Origin: Paractinoplanes lichenicola | GTDB taxonomy: Bacteria; Actinomycetota; Actinomycetes; Mycobacteriales; Micromonosporaceae | DNA: 64,000 nt | Reading direction: 5' to 3' | Assembly (NCBI RefSeq): GCF_016785085.1 | Contig: NZ_JAENHO010000025.1 | Location: 20,207 to 84,206, forward strand | Part shown: positions 40,707 through 50,199 of the stretch, piece after piece | Position numbering within the stretch: position 1 is the first letter of the stretch | How the letters are laid out: each line of letters opens with the position of its first letter | The notes under the pieces: model-generated | The model's input: the letters and a program-made list of their open reading frames with translations, nothing else | The model's database searches: none | Told to the model about the DNA's origin: nothing | Program-made: the position numbers and the translations under genes

Positions 40707-42222
40707 GGCGGTCACCCATGCGTAGCTGGATCGCCTCGTTGACCTCGGCCCGGGTCGGGCGGCCCACCCCGTCCAGGTCGGCGATCGTCCACGCCAGCCG
40801 CAGCACGCGATCGAAGCCGCGGGCCGACAACAGTCCCTTGTCGAGCGAATCGCGCAGGACCGCGGTGTCCGCCGCCGGCAACCGCCACGGCGGGCGCCGC
40901 AGCACCTGCCCCGGCACGGCCGCGTTCACCCGCCAGCCGTCGCCGGCCCAGCGCGCGGCTGCCGCGGCCCGGGCCGCCGCCACCCGGGCGCCGACCTCGG
41001 CCGAGGAGGGGGCCGGGGCCGACGAGACGGTCAGCTGGGCCGCCGTCAACGGGGCCAGGGTCAGCCGGATGTCGATCCGGTCGAGCAGCGGTCCGGACAG
41101 CTTGGCCAGGTAGCGGCGCCGGACGACGCGCGGGCACGTGCAGTGCTGATCGCCGGCCGGGCTGGCGCAGGGGCACGGATTGGACGCCAGCACCAGCTGG
41201 ACCTGGGCCGGGAACTCGGTCGTGCCCTGGGAGCGGGCCAGCCGCACCCGTCCGGTCTCCAGCGGCTGGCGCAGCGCCTGCAGAGTGGCGGACACGAATT
41301 CGGCCGCCTCGTCGAGGAACAACACCCCACGGTGGGCCAGCGACATCGCCCCGGGGCGGGCCAGGCCGCTCCCGCCGCCGACGATCGCCGCGGCCGAGGC
41401 CGTGTGGTGCGGCGCCTGATAGGGCGGCCGCCGGATCAGCCGCCCGTCCGGGGGCAGCACCCCGGCGATCGACTGCAACGCCGTCACCTCGAGGGCCGCC
41501 TCGTCGTCGAGCTCGGGCAGGATCGACGGCAGCCGTTCGGCCAGCATCGTCTTGCCCGCCCCGGGCGCCCCGAACATCGCCAGGTGGTGCCCGCCCGCGG
41601 CCGCCACCTCGAGCCCGTACCGCCCCATCTCCTGCCCGGCCACGTCGGCCAGGTCGGGGCCGGCGGGCGGCGGCCCCGGCTCGTACGGCGGCGGGTCGAG
41701 CAGGCCGTCCTGCCCGCGCAGGAAGGCGATGAGCCGGCGCAGGCTGTCGACGGCCCGGACGGTCACGCCGGGCACCACGGCGGCCTCGCGCGCGTTGGCC
41801 AGCGGCACGATCACCTCGGTCAGCCCGGCCCGTACGGCCGCGGCCACCATCGGGAGCACCCCGCGGACCGCCCGCACCTGGCCGTCGAGGCCCAGCTCGC
41901 CCAGCACCACGACCTTGTCGAGCGCCTCCCCGGGCAGCTCGCCCGCGCCGGTCAGCAGCGCGATCGCGATCGCGAGGTCGAATCCGCTGCCGTGCTTGGG
42001 CAGCGCGGCCGGCAGCAGGTTGACCGTGATCCGCCGGTTGGGCCACGACTGGCCCGAGTTGACCACCGCGGCCCGCACCCGGTCGCGGGCCTCGTGCAGC
42101 GCGGTGTCGGGGAGCCCGGTCAGCGTGACCACGGGCAGCCCCTGGGACAGGTCGGCCTCGACCTCGACGATGTGCCCGGTCACCCCGAGCAGGCCGACGC
42201 AGAAGACGCGGGCGTAGCCCAT
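40699..42222 (-). CDS. yifB: YifB/ComM-family AAA+ helicase (Mg-chelatase-like)
   Basis: 507 residues. N-terminal Lon-S16-like domain (VEADLSQGLPVVTLTGLPDTALHEARDRVRAA), then AAA+ core with Walker A GAPGAGKTML and Walker B GVLFLDEAAEF, and the C-terminal Mg-chelatase part with VLRLAWTIADLDGVGRP. Orthologues of ComM promote branch migration during transformation. The yraN-yifB-dprA order is conserved; ATG overlaps the yraN stop by one base. Confidence 0.96.
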   Translation of the reverse strand: MGYARVFCVGLLGVTGHIVEVEADLSQGLPVVTLTGLPDTALHEARDRVRAAVVNSGQSWPNRRITVNLLPAALPKHGSGFDLAIAIALLTGAGELPGEALDKVVVLGELGLDGQVRAVRGVLPMVAAAVRAGLTEVIVPLANAREAAVVPGVTVRAVDSLRRLIAFLRGQDGLLDPPPYEPGPPPAGPDLADVAGQEMGRYGLEVAAAGGHHLAMFGAPGAGKTMLAERLPSILPELDDEAALEVTALQSIAGVLPPDGRLIRRPPYQAPHHTASAAAIVGGGSGLARPGAMSLAHRGVLFLDEAAEFVSATLQALRQPLETGRVRLARSQGTTEFPAQVQLVLASNPCPCASPAGDQHCTCPRVVRRRYLAKLSGPLLDRIDIRLTLAPLTAAQLTVSSAPAPSSAEVGARVAAARAAAAARWAGDGWRVNAAVPGQVLRRPPWRLPAADTAVLRDSLDKGLLSARGFDRVLRLAWTIADLDGVGRPTRAEVNEAIQLRMGDRHG

Positions 42223-42581
42223 CAGAACGCCGCGCGGATGTGGGTGACCTGGCTGCCGCCGCGGGTCTGCGGGAGCACCTCGACCACGTCGAAGCGGATC
42301 TCGCGGGGCCGGATGCCCGCCTCGGCCAGCCAGCGGAGTGCGAGGTGCCGCAGCCTGCGCACCTTCTGCTGGGTCACCGCGGCCGCGGGCGGGCCGAACC
42401 GGTCGCTGCGGCGCGTCTTCACCTCGCAGAACACGATGTCCTCGCCGTCGCGCAGCACGAGGTCGACCTCGCCGTCGGGGCAGCGCCAGTTCCGGTCGAG
42501 GACCACGAGCCCTTGCTCCTGCAGGTGCTGGGCCGCGACGTTCTCGCCGTACACGCCCACCGCTCGCCTTTGCGTCGTCAT
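42222..42581 (-). CDS. yraN: UPF0102 family protein YraN
   Basis: 119 residues from the ATG at 42581; an in-frame open stretch upstream is not needed. PD-(D/E)XK nuclease-like: GYGENVAAQHL-type start (VYGENVAAQHLQ), then NWRCPDGEVDLVLRDGEDIVFCEVKTRRSDRFG with the catalytic GEVDLV ... EVK. Probable Holliday junction or structure-specific nuclease-like protein; function not proven. Confidence 0.95.
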   Translation of the reverse strand: MTTQRRAVGVYGENVAAQHLQEQGLVVLDRNWRCPDGEVDLVLRDGEDIVFCEVKTRRSDRFGPPAAAVTQQKVRRLRHLALRWLAEAGIRPREIRFDVVEVLPQTRGGSQVTHIRAAF

Positions 42582-42737
42582 GGCGGACAACCTGGACCGC
42601 CGGGGCTCGCCGCGCATCCGGCCCGGTCCAAGATCTGTGGACAGAGCGCAACTGTGGAAAACCTCTGTGTCACCGTCCAGGTGTGTTATAGGGCCAGCGG
42701 TGGCATTCACGCCCGTAGTCACTTAAGTTGCGACATC

Positions 42738-43382
42738 GTGGAAGGACGCCGTTACGCCGATGAGCCCGAGCCCAGCTGGTATTCCGGGCCGGGTCAGTAC
42801 TCACGCTCGACAGAAGCCGAGGTGTCCGGTTCCATTCCGGCCGCGAACCCGTACGACTCGGGCATCCACGAGCGGCCGAGCGGCGCGTTCCGGCTCCCGG
42901 AGCAGCGCCCGGTCACCCCCTCGTACGCGGCGCCCGACCCGGTCACGTCGACCGGCAGCCACGCCCGCCCGGCCGAGCCGGAGCCCCGCGTCCCCGTACG
43001 GGGTCCGGAATACCCGACGATCCAGCCCCCGGTCGCCGCGGCCGAGCCGACGGCCCTGGTGCCGCCGGTGGTCGAGCGGCGGCAGGAGAGTGTGTATCAG
43101 TCCAAGCGCCCGGTTACGTCAGTGGTGATCGCGATCGTCACGGCCGTCCTGATGATCCCGGTCGTCCGGTTGCTGATCGACGCGACGTTCACCGGTGACC
43201 CGGCCGCCGGCGCCATCGTCCCCGCCGTTCTGCTCACGCTCGGCTTCACGCTCACCGGGATCGGGCTGTTCTCGCTGACCCGGGTGGGCTCGATCACCCG
43301 CGAGACCTGGCTGCGGCCCCCGGTGGCGTACCTCCCGGCGGGGTTGATCTTGCTGCTCGCGGCGGGCCTGGCCGCCGCGTAA
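42738..43382 (+). CDS. Disordered-plus-membrane protein of unknown function
   Basis: 214 residues from the GTG at 42738. The first ~130 residues are Pro/Ser/Glu-rich, low complexity. Three hydrophobic helices follow (SVVIAIVTAVLMIPVVRLLI, AIVPAVLLTLGFTLTGIGLF, VAYLPAGLILLLAAGLA). Fits an inner-membrane protein with a long cytoplasmic arm. A TTATAG word at 42686-42691 could be the promoter -10. Confidence 0.7.
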   Translation: MEGRRYADEPEPSWYSGPGQYSRSTEAEVSGSIPAANPYDSGIHERPSGAFRLPEQRPVTPSYAAPDPVTSTGSHARPAEPEPRVPVRGPEYPTIQPPVAAAEPTALVPPVVERRQESVYQSKRPVTSVVIAIVTAVLMIPVVRLLIDATFTGDPAAGAIVPAVLLTLGFTLTGIGLFSLTRVGSITRETWLRPPVAYLPAGLILLLAAGLAAA

Positions 43383-43456
43383 GGGGCACTCCGAAGCTTG
43401 GCGTATGCTGGTTGACGGCGACCGCCTCGTGCGGTCGACCTCGCGTGCCCTCTGTC

Positions 43457-43478
43457 AGGTCCCCTTCGCCGGGGCCTG
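43457..43478 (+). promoter_or_regulatory. Hairpin in rpsB leader
   Basis: An imperfect stem (AGGTCCCC with GGGGCCT) in the 212-bp leader of rpsB. A TATGCT -10-like word occurs at about 43403. S2 leaders are often regulated, but no family match was possible by eye. Confidence 0.3.
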
Positions 43479-43594
43479 CGGCGACGGCCCTCCCTGGTCT
43501 CGATCATCTCGGGTCCGACTGTGGCCGGCGACCGGGCGCCAGGACGCTTGCCGCCGGTGAGCGTGACAACCAGGGATCCATAGGAGTAACCACC

Positions 43595-44476
43595 ATGGCC
43601 GTCGTGACCATGCGCCAGCTGCTGGAGAGCGGTGTCCACTTCGGGCACCAGACCCGGCGCTGGAACCCGAAGATGAAGCGCTTCATCTTCACCGAGCGCA
43701 ACGGTATCTACATCATCGACCTGCGCCAGACGCTCGACTACATCGAGAAGGCGTACAGCTTCGTGCGTGACACCGTCGCCGAGGGTGGCCACATCCTCTT
43801 CGTCGGCACCAAGAAGCAGGCGCAGGAGGCCATCGCCGAGCAGGCGACCCGCGTCGGCCAGCCGTACGTGAACCACCGCTGGCTGGGCGGCATGCTCACC
43901 AACTTCCAGACCGTTTACAAGCGGCTCCAGCGCATGAAGGAGCTCGAGGCTCTGGGTGACCTGACCGGCACCGCCGCCGGGTACACCAAGAAGGAGACCC
44001 TCCAGCTCTACCGGGAGAAGACCAAGCTCTCGAAGACCCTCGGTGGCCTCCGTGACATGACCAAGACGCCGTCGGCGATCTGGGTCGTGGACACCAAGAA
44101 GGAGCACATCGCGGTCGACGAGGCCCGCAAGCTGGGCATCCCGGTCATCGCGGTGCTGGACACCAACTGCGACCCGGACGAGGTCGACTTCCCGATCCCG
44201 GGCAACGACGACGCGATCCGGTCCGCCGAGCTGCTCACCAAGGTCATCGCCGCCGCCGTGGCCGACGGCCTGATCGCCCGCTCCGGCCGGGGCCGTGGCG
44301 GCGCCGACGAGAAGCCCGAGCCGGGCACCGTCGCCGCCGGCGAGCCGCTGCCCGAGTGGGAGCGCGACCTCTACGAGGGCGCCGAGAAGAAGGCCGACGA
44401 CGCTCCGGCCGCTGAGGCTGCCGAGGCTGCCCCGGCTGCTGAGCCGGTTCCGGCCGCTGCCGCACCCGCCGAGTAA
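43595..44476 (+). CDS. rpsB: 30S ribosomal protein S2
   Basis: 293 residues; ATG after AGGAG. Classic S2: MRQLLESGVHFGHQTRRWNPKMKRFIF, IYIIDLRQTLDYIEKAY, VNHRWLGGMLTNFQTVYKRL, IPVIAVLDTNCDPDEVDFPIPGNDDAIRS. C-terminal Ala/Glu/Pro extension is typical of actinobacteria. Followed by tsf 32 bp downstream. Confidence 0.98.
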   Translation: MAVVTMRQLLESGVHFGHQTRRWNPKMKRFIFTERNGIYIIDLRQTLDYIEKAYSFVRDTVAEGGHILFVGTKKQAQEAIAEQATRVGQPYVNHRWLGGMLTNFQTVYKRLQRMKELEALGDLTGTAAGYTKKETLQLYREKTKLSKTLGGLRDMTKTPSAIWVVDTKKEHIAVDEARKLGIPVIAVLDTNCDPDEVDFPIPGNDDAIRSAELLTKVIAAAVADGLIARSGRGRGGADEKPEPGTVAAGEPLPEWERDLYEGAEKKADDAPAAEAAEAAPAAEPVPAAAAPAE

Positions 44477-44508
44477 GTCACCGACGAACCTGACATCGAG
44501 AGAGAGTC

Positions 44509-45339
44509 ATGGCTAACTACACCGCCGCGGACGTGAAGAAGCTCCGCGATCTGACCGGTGCCGGCATGATGGACTGCAAGAAGGCGCTCGAAGAGGCGTC
44601 CGGCGACTTCGACCAGGCGGTCGAGTTCCTGCGCATCAAGGGCGCGAAGGACGTCGGCAAGCGGGCCGGCCGCACCGCGGCCAACGGCATCGTCGCCCAC
44701 TCGGGCGGCGCGCTGCTCGAGCTGAACTGCGAGACCGACTTCGTCGCCAAGACCCCCGACTTCGTCGCGCTGGGTCAGCAGCTGGTCGAGCTGGGCGAGC
44801 AAAACAAGGTCGCCGACGCGGCCGCCCTGCTGGCCGCCACGCTGCCGGACGGCAAGACCGTCGCGGACACGGTCCAGGAGTACTCCGCGAAGATCGGCGA
44901 GAAGATCGTCGTGAACCGCTTCGTGATCCTCGACGGCACCGTCGCGGTCTACCTGCACCGCAAGGCGCAGGACCTGCCGCCGCAGGTCGGCGTGCTGGTG
45001 GAATACACCGGCAAGTCGGACGAGGCCGCCGACGCGGACGCCCGCGGCATCGGCATGCAGGCCGCCGCCATGCGCCCGCGCTACCTCACCCGCGAGGAGG
45101 TGCCGGCCGACGTCGTCGAGTCCGAGCGCCGCATCGCCGAGGAGACGGCCAAGGAGGAGGGCAAGCCCGAGAAGGCCCTGCCCAAGATCGTGGAGGGCCG
45201 GGTGAACTCCTTCTTCAAGGACTTCGTCCTGCTCGAGCAGGCGTCGGTCGTCGACAACAAGAAGACCGTCAAGCAGATCGCGGACGAGGCCGGGCTGACC
45301 ATCACCCGCTTCGTCCGGTTCGAGGTCGGCCAGGAGTAA
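44509..45339 (+). CDS. tsf: Elongation factor Ts
   Basis: 276 residues. UBA-like N-terminus (YTAADVKKLRDLTGAGMMDCKKALEEASGD), then NGIVAHSGGALLELNCETDFVAK and later core repeats. Exchanges GDP on EF-Tu. AGAGAGAG precedes the ATG. A terminator-like hairpin follows before pyrH. Confidence 0.98.
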   Translation: MANYTAADVKKLRDLTGAGMMDCKKALEEASGDFDQAVEFLRIKGAKDVGKRAGRTAANGIVAHSGGALLELNCETDFVAKTPDFVALGQQLVELGEQNKVADAAALLAATLPDGKTVADTVQEYSAKIGEKIVVNRFVILDGTVAVYLHRKAQDLPPQVGVLVEYTGKSDEAADADARGIGMQAAAMRPRYLTREEVPADVVESERRIAEETAKEEGKPEKALPKIVEGRVNSFFKDFVLLEQASVVDNKKTVKQIADEAGLTITRFVRFEVGQE

Positions 45340-45359
45340 GCGGGCCGCCGATTGAGGCA

Positions 45360-45397
45360 AGGGAGGCCGGGTACGCGATTCTGCGTCCGGCCTCCTT
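45360..45397 (+). terminator. Terminator-like hairpin after tsf
   Basis: GGGAGGCCGG ... CCGGCCTCC, 9-bp GC-rich stem with an inner ACGC/GCGT pair, then TTCTCCC. Located 20 bp after the tsf stop, so rpsB-tsf is probably one unit and pyrH another. Confidence 0.7.
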
Positions 45398-45442
45398 CTC
45401 CCATAAGGTCTCTGCTGAGCGTTCGAAGGGAAGGCGGGTCTC

Positions 45443-46201
45443 ATGACATTGGTGACCGAGCAGGCAGTTCCGGTTGGCAGTTCGAACCCGCCCGCGCGGC
45501 CCCGCCGGGTCGTGCTGAAACTGTCCGGTGAGGTGTTCGGCGGCGGCGCGGTCGGCGTCGACCCCGACATCGTGCAGGGCATCGCCCGGCAGATCGCGAC
45601 CGTGATCCGCCGTGGCATCCAGGTCGCCGTCGTGGTCGGCGGCGGCAACTTCTTCCGCGGCGCCGAGCTGCAGAAGCGCGGCATGGACCGCAACCGCGCC
45701 GACTACATGGGCATGCTCGGCACGGTCATGAACGGCCTGGCCCTGCAGGACTTCCTCGAGAAGGAAGGCATCGAGACGCGTGTCCAGACCGCGATCACGA
45801 TGGCCCAGGTCGCCGAGCCCTACATCCCGCTGCGCGCCATCCGGCACCTCGAGAAGGGCCGCTGCGTCATCTTCGGCGCCGGCGCGGGCATGCCCTACTT
45901 CTCCACCGACACCGTCACCGCCCAGCGCGCCCTCGAGATCCACGCGGACGTCGTGCTGATGAGCAAGAACGGTGTCGACGGCGTCTACTCCGCCGACCCC
46001 CGCGTCGACCCCGACGCCAAGAAGCTCGACCGGCTCACCTTCCAAGACGTGATCCAGCAGGGCCTGCGCGTGGCCGACCAGGCCGCCTTCAGCCTCTGCG
46101 AGGAGAACGACCTGCCCATGCTGGTCTTCGGCGCCCAGGGCGACGACACCATCGTCCGCGCTGTCAGCGGCGAGAAGATCGGCACCTTGATCACCGCCTG
46201 A
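45443..46201 (+). CDS. pyrH: Uridylate kinase
   Basis: 252 residues. Amino-acid-kinase fold: VVLKLSGEVFGGG, VVVGGGNFFRGAELQKRGMDRNRADYMGMLGTVMNGLALQDFL, FGAGAGMPYFSTDTVTAQRA, SKNGVDGVYSADP. Makes UDP from UMP, feeding nucleotide sugars used by the surface-glycan genes as well as RNA. ATG after GAAGGGAAGG. Confidence 0.98.
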   Translation: MTLVTEQAVPVGSSNPPARPRRVVLKLSGEVFGGGAVGVDPDIVQGIARQIATVIRRGIQVAVVVGGGNFFRGAELQKRGMDRNRADYMGMLGTVMNGLALQDFLEKEGIETRVQTAITMAQVAEPYIPLRAIRHLEKGRCVIFGAGAGMPYFSTDTVTAQRALEIHADVVLMSKNGVDGVYSADPRVDPDAKKLDRLTFQDVIQQGLRVADQAAFSLCEENDLPMLVFGAQGDDTIVRAVSGEKIGTLITA

Positions 46202-46288
46202 AACCCCCGCCAACCACCCCACCGCCGCCCTGAACCGGAATAAAGACAAGCCTTCCCACCGAAGAAAGCAAGGAGGCGAGAAGAGCCG

Positions 46289-46846
46289 GTGATCGACGAG
46301 ACCCTCTTCGAGGCCGAAGAAAAGATGGAGAGCGCGGTCGAGCACGCCAAGGAGGAGTTCGCCGCGATTCGCACGGGGCGGGCCACCCCGGCCATGTTCT
46401 CCAAGATCGTGGTGGACTACTACGGCGCGCCCACGCCGGTGACGCAGATGGCCTCGGTCGGCGTCCCGGAGCCGCGCATGGTCATCGTCAAGCCGTACGA
46501 CGCGTCGCAGCTCGGCGCGATCGAGCGGGCCATCCGCGACTCGGACCTCGGGGTCAACCCCAACAACGAGGGCACCCAGCTGCGCATCCACCTGCCGCAG
46601 ATGACCGAGGAGCGGCGCCGCGACATGATCAAGGTCGCGCGCACCAAGGCGGAGGAGGGGCGGGTCGCGATCCGCAACGTCCGCCGCAAGGCCAAGGAGC
46701 AGCTCGACCGCCTGGTCAAGGACGGCGAGGCCGGCGAGGACGAGGGCCGCCGCGCCGAGAAGGAGCTCGACGACACCACGCACAAGTACGTGTCCGTCGT
46801 CGACGAGCTCGTCAAGCACAAGGAAGCCGAGTTGCTCGAGGTCTGA
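46289..46846 (+). CDS. frr: Ribosome recycling factor
   Basis: 185 residues, GTG start after AAGGAGGCGAG. KMESAVEHAKEEFAAIRTGRATPAMF ... LPQMTEERRRDMIKVARTKAEEGRVAIRNVRRKAKEQLDRL match RRF domains I and II. Splits the post-termination ribosome with EF-G. Stop overlaps cdsA as TGATG. Confidence 0.98.
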   Translation: MIDETLFEAEEKMESAVEHAKEEFAAIRTGRATPAMFSKIVVDYYGAPTPVTQMASVGVPEPRMVIVKPYDASQLGAIERAIRDSDLGVNPNNEGTQLRIHLPQMTEERRRDMIKVARTKAEEGRVAIRNVRRKAKEQLDRLVKDGEAGEDEGRRAEKELDDTTHKYVSVVDELVKHKEAELLEV

Positions 46847-47805
46847 TGTCGTACCTCGATCCGCGTGCCGGGCAGAGCGCCGGCGACGACACGAGCGTGC
46901 CGGCCTGGCACGCGGGCGAGGACGTCCCGCCGACTGAGGTTCCGACGACGGAGCAGAAGCCGCAACTGGGTCGCCGGCGGGCCAAGGGCCGGGCCGGTCG
47001 CAATCTGCCCGCCGCGATCGGCGTCGGCGTCGGCCTGGTGCTGCTGGTCCTCGGCTCCCTGGTCATCTGGCCCGATGCGTTTCTGGGGGTCATCGCGCTG
47101 GCCTCCGCGGTCGGCGTCTACGAGATGGTCCGCGCCCTGCGCGCCACGGGCGCCGACGCCCCGCTGATCCCGCTGGTCGCGGGCGCGCTCCTGATGACCG
47201 GTTTGGCCTGGTACGACGGCCCCGACGCGCTGCTGCTGGGCCTGGTTGTGACGATCGCCGCATCGGTGATCTGGCGCATAGCCGACGGGGTCGCCGCGTT
47301 CCGCCGTGACCTGGTCGCCAGCGTCATGATCTCGATCTACGTGCCGTTCCTGCTCAGCTTCGGCGTGCTGCTCCAGCTGCCCGACGCCGACGGGGACGGC
47401 CAGTGGCGAGTGCTCTGCACGCTGCTCGCCGTCGTGCTCTCCGACACCGGCGGCTACGCGGTCGGCGTCTTCTTCGGCAAGCACAAGATGGCCCCGGCGA
47501 TCAGCCCCGGCAAGACCTGGGAGGGCTTCGCCGGCTCGGTCCTGTCGGCCGCGATCGGCAGCGCCGCGCTGCTGTACTTCCTGCTCGACATCCCCGTGTA
47601 CTGGGGTTTGCTGTTCGGCGCGCTCCTCGCCGTGGTGGCCGTCGCCGGTGACCTGGCCGAGTCGATGCTCAAGCGCGACCTGGGCATGAAGGACATGAGC
47701 AACCTGCTGCCCGGTCACGGCGGCCTGATGGACCGGCTCGACTCGATCCTGTTCGCCGTCCCCACGGCCTACCTCCTCTTCGCGCTGATCGGGGCGAACA
47801 CGTGA
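46846..47805 (+). CDS. cdsA: Phosphatidate cytidylyltransferase
   Basis: 319 residues. About 55 residues of a polar N-terminus precede eight or so hydrophobic helices. The CDP-DAG synthase signature lies near the C-terminus: SPGKTWEGFAGSVLSA and then LKRDLGMKDMSNLLPGHGGLMDRLDSIL. Makes CDP-diacylglycerol for phospholipid synthesis. Directly coupled to frr. Confidence 0.96.
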   Translation: MSYLDPRAGQSAGDDTSVPAWHAGEDVPPTEVPTTEQKPQLGRRRAKGRAGRNLPAAIGVGVGLVLLVLGSLVIWPDAFLGVIALASAVGVYEMVRALRATGADAPLIPLVAGALLMTGLAWYDGPDALLLGLVVTIAASVIWRIADGVAAFRRDLVASVMISIYVPFLLSFGVLLQLPDADGDGQWRVLCTLLAVVLSDTGGYAVGVFFGKHKMAPAISPGKTWEGFAGSVLSAAIGSAALLYFLLDIPVYWGLLFGALLAVVAVAGDLAESMLKRDLGMKDMSNLLPGHGGLMDRLDSILFAVPTAYLLFALIGANT

Positions 47806-47845
47806 CCGGCAGGCACACAGGCGAGCGTGCGAGACTGGGTGGGTC

Positions 47846-49024
47846 ATGACGATTCTTCCGGTCATCCCGACCAGCCTCGACCAGCCCGACGCGGTGGCCA
47901 CCAAGCGCCGACCGTCGATGCCCCCGCGCCACCTCGCCGACCTCGACCTCGCGGCCCGCCAGGCGGCCGTCAAGAGCCTCGGCGAGCCCGCCTTCCGGGC
48001 CAAGCAGATCTCCACCCACTACTTCGGCCGCCTCGTGCGCGACGTCGACGCGATGACGGATCTGCCCGCCGCGTCCCGCGCCCGGCTCACCGACGATCTG
48101 CTGCCCACCCTGCTCACCCCCGTCCGCGAGCTGGCCTGCGACGACGGCGCGACCCGCAAGACGCTGTGGCGGCTGCACGACGGCTCGCTGGTGGAAAGTG
48201 TCCTGATGGGCTACCCCGACCGGGTGACGGCCTGCGTCTCGAGCCAGGCCGGCTGCGGCATGGCCTGCCCGTTCTGCGCCACCGGCCAGCAGGGCCTGAC
48301 CCGCAACCTCTCGATCGCCGAGATCGTCGACCAGGTGGTCTATCTGGCCGGCGTGGCCGCCTCGGGCGCGGTCACCGGCGCACCGCCGCGGCTCTCGCGC
48401 GTCGTCTTCATGGGCATGGGCGAGCCCCTGGCCAACTACCCCCGGGTGATCGAGGCCGTGCGCAGGCTCACCACCCCGGCGCCGGAGGGTCTCGGGCTTT
48501 CGCAACGGCACATCACCGTCTCCACCGTGGGTCTGGTGCCGGCTATCCACCGTTTGACGGCCGAAGACCTCAATGTGACCCTTGCGCTGTCCCTGCATGC
48601 CCCCGATGATGATCTGCGCGATGAGCTAGTGCCCGTCAACCAGCGCTGGAAGGTGGCCGAGGTGCTCGATGCCGCGTTCGATTACGCGGCCCGGACCGGA
48701 CGCCGGATCTCGATCGAGTACGCCCTGATCAGGGACGTCAACGATCAGCCCTGGCGTGCCGACCTGCTCGGCAAGCTTCTGCGCGGCAAGCTGGCGCATG
48801 TGAATCTCATCCCGCTGAACCCGACCCCGGGCAGCAAGTGGGATGCGAGTCCGAAACCGGTCGAGCGCGAGTTCGTCCGCCGGCTGCGCGAGGCCGGGGT
48901 ATCGACGACGGTCCGCGACACCCGGGGCCGGGAGATCGACGGCGCCTGTGGCCAGCTGGCCGCGGGTGAGCTCACGGAGGCGAGCGCTGGGGGCGCCGCC
49001 GCCGACGCGGAGGTGGCACAGTGA
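47846..49024 (+). CDS. rlmN: Dual-specificity 23S rRNA/tRNA adenine C2-methyltransferase RlmN
   Basis: 392 residues. Radical SAM: QAGCGMACPFCATGQ holds the CxxxCxxC iron-sulfur ligands. VVFMGMGEPLANY, LSLHAPDD and a late catalytic Cys in IDGACGQL complete it. Makes m2A2503 in 23S rRNA and m2A37 in some tRNAs. The C-terminal 20 residues are an Ala-rich tail. Confidence 0.97.
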   Translation: MTILPVIPTSLDQPDAVATKRRPSMPPRHLADLDLAARQAAVKSLGEPAFRAKQISTHYFGRLVRDVDAMTDLPAASRARLTDDLLPTLLTPVRELACDDGATRKTLWRLHDGSLVESVLMGYPDRVTACVSSQAGCGMACPFCATGQQGLTRNLSIAEIVDQVVYLAGVAASGAVTGAPPRLSRVVFMGMGEPLANYPRVIEAVRRLTTPAPEGLGLSQRHITVSTVGLVPAIHRLTAEDLNVTLALSLHAPDDDLRDELVPVNQRWKVAEVLDAAFDYAARTGRRISIEYALIRDVNDQPWRADLLGKLLRGKLAHVNLIPLNPTPGSKWDASPKPVEREFVRRLREAGVSTTVRDTRGREIDGACGQLAAGELTEASAGGAAADAEVAQ

Positions 49025-49061
49025 CTGGGCTCAGGTCCCAGCGAGCGGAGTGGGAGACGTT

Positions 49062-50192
49062 GTGACGAGTCAGGGGCAACGTTTCCGGCGGCGTGCTCTG
49101 CGCCGCGGCTACAAGGTGGACGAGGTCGATGCCTTCCTCGACCGGGTCGAGGCCACCCTCCAAGGCGAGCAGGTGGGCCCGCCCGTCGGCGCGCAGGAGG
49201 TGCACGACGTGGTCTTCCGCGTGCGCTTCGGCGGCTACGACGAGTGGCAGGTCGACCTGCACCTCGACCGCGTGGAGCGCCAGCTGGCCGAGCTCGAGGA
49301 CCGTGGCGGCCGGGGCGCGCCCGCGCCCGACCCGATGCGTGACTCCCTGCGCGGCGGCCTCTCCGCGGCCAAGCCCGGCCTGGGCGCGGCGATGAGCGGT
49401 GGCGGCATGGGCGGCGGCCCGGGCATGGGCGGCGGCATGGGTGGCCGGATGGCCCCGCCGACCGAGCGCCTGCCCGCCCCGCCGGTGCGCGACGACCGCT
49501 TCCAGCAGCAGCCCCCGCAGCGTGGCCAGATGCCGCCGGACCCGTACGGGCGCTATGACGAGCCGACCGGTTACGGCCAGCCGCAGCAGCCCCAGCTGCC
49601 GCAGCGGCCCGCCGCGGCGCCCCCGCCCCCGGCGTACGACCGTGATCCTCGTGACCCGCGTGGCTATGACCGCGGCGGCTACGACACGGGCAGCTTCGAG
49701 CAGCCGACCGGTGGCTTCGACGGGTTCGAGGCGGGCCGGCACGGCAAGACCGACATGACCGCCGAGATCCGTATGCCGCAGCGCGAGCAGCAGGATCCGC
49801 GCGGCGGCTACGGCGGCCCCCCGATGAGCGGCCCGCCCATGAGTGGCCCGCCGATGGGCAACGCCCCGATGAGCGGCCCGCCGATGGGCTATGGCGAGCC
49901 GCAGCAGCCCCAGCTGCCCCCGCCGATGGGTGAGCCGGGTGGCGAGCTGCACCGGGTCGACCAGCTGCGGCGCACGTTCCAGCCGCGGCGCTTCGGCAGC
50001 GGTTACGACCCCAGCCAGGTCGACCGGCTGTTCGAGGGCATCCTGCAGGCGATGACCGGCCGCGGCCCGATGCCCGTCCCGGAGAATGATCTGGACATGC
50101 TGCAGTTCGGCCTGGTGCCCGGCGGCTATTTCGAGGCCGAGGTCGACGCCGCGCTGCGCGAGGTCAAGGACATCCTGACCCGACGCCGCTGA
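49062..50192 (+). CDS. Double-DivIVA-like protein with repetitive linker
   Basis: 376 residues from a GTG with GGGAG 7 bp upstream. N-terminal DivIVA-type segment (RRRALRRGYKVDEVDAFLDRVEATL, residues ~10-35) with a second short repeat (VVFRVRFGGYDEWQVDLHLDRVERQL). A long Gly/Pro/Gln/Met-rich linker contains SGPPMSGPPMSGPPMG repeats. At the C-terminus a DivIVA-like unit appears again (FQPRRFGSGYDPSQVDRLFEGILQAM). Probably self-associating and positioned at poles or septa, by analogy with DivIVA/Wag31; not a standard Wag31 since it lacks a long coiled coil. Confidence 0.7.
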   Translation: MTSQGQRFRRRALRRGYKVDEVDAFLDRVEATLQGEQVGPPVGAQEVHDVVFRVRFGGYDEWQVDLHLDRVERQLAELEDRGGRGAPAPDPMRDSLRGGLSAAKPGLGAAMSGGGMGGGPGMGGGMGGRMAPPTERLPAPPVRDDRFQQQPPQRGQMPPDPYGRYDEPTGYGQPQQPQLPQRPAAAPPPPAYDRDPRDPRGYDRGGYDTGSFEQPTGGFDGFEAGRHGKTDMTAEIRMPQREQQDPRGGYGGPPMSGPPMSGPPMGNAPMSGPPMGYGEPQQPQLPPPMGEPGGELHRVDQLRRTFQPRRFGSGYDPSQVDRLFEGILQAMTGRGPMPVPENDLDMLQFGLVPGGYFEAEVDAALREVKDILTRRR

Positions 50193-50199
50193 CAAAGAA

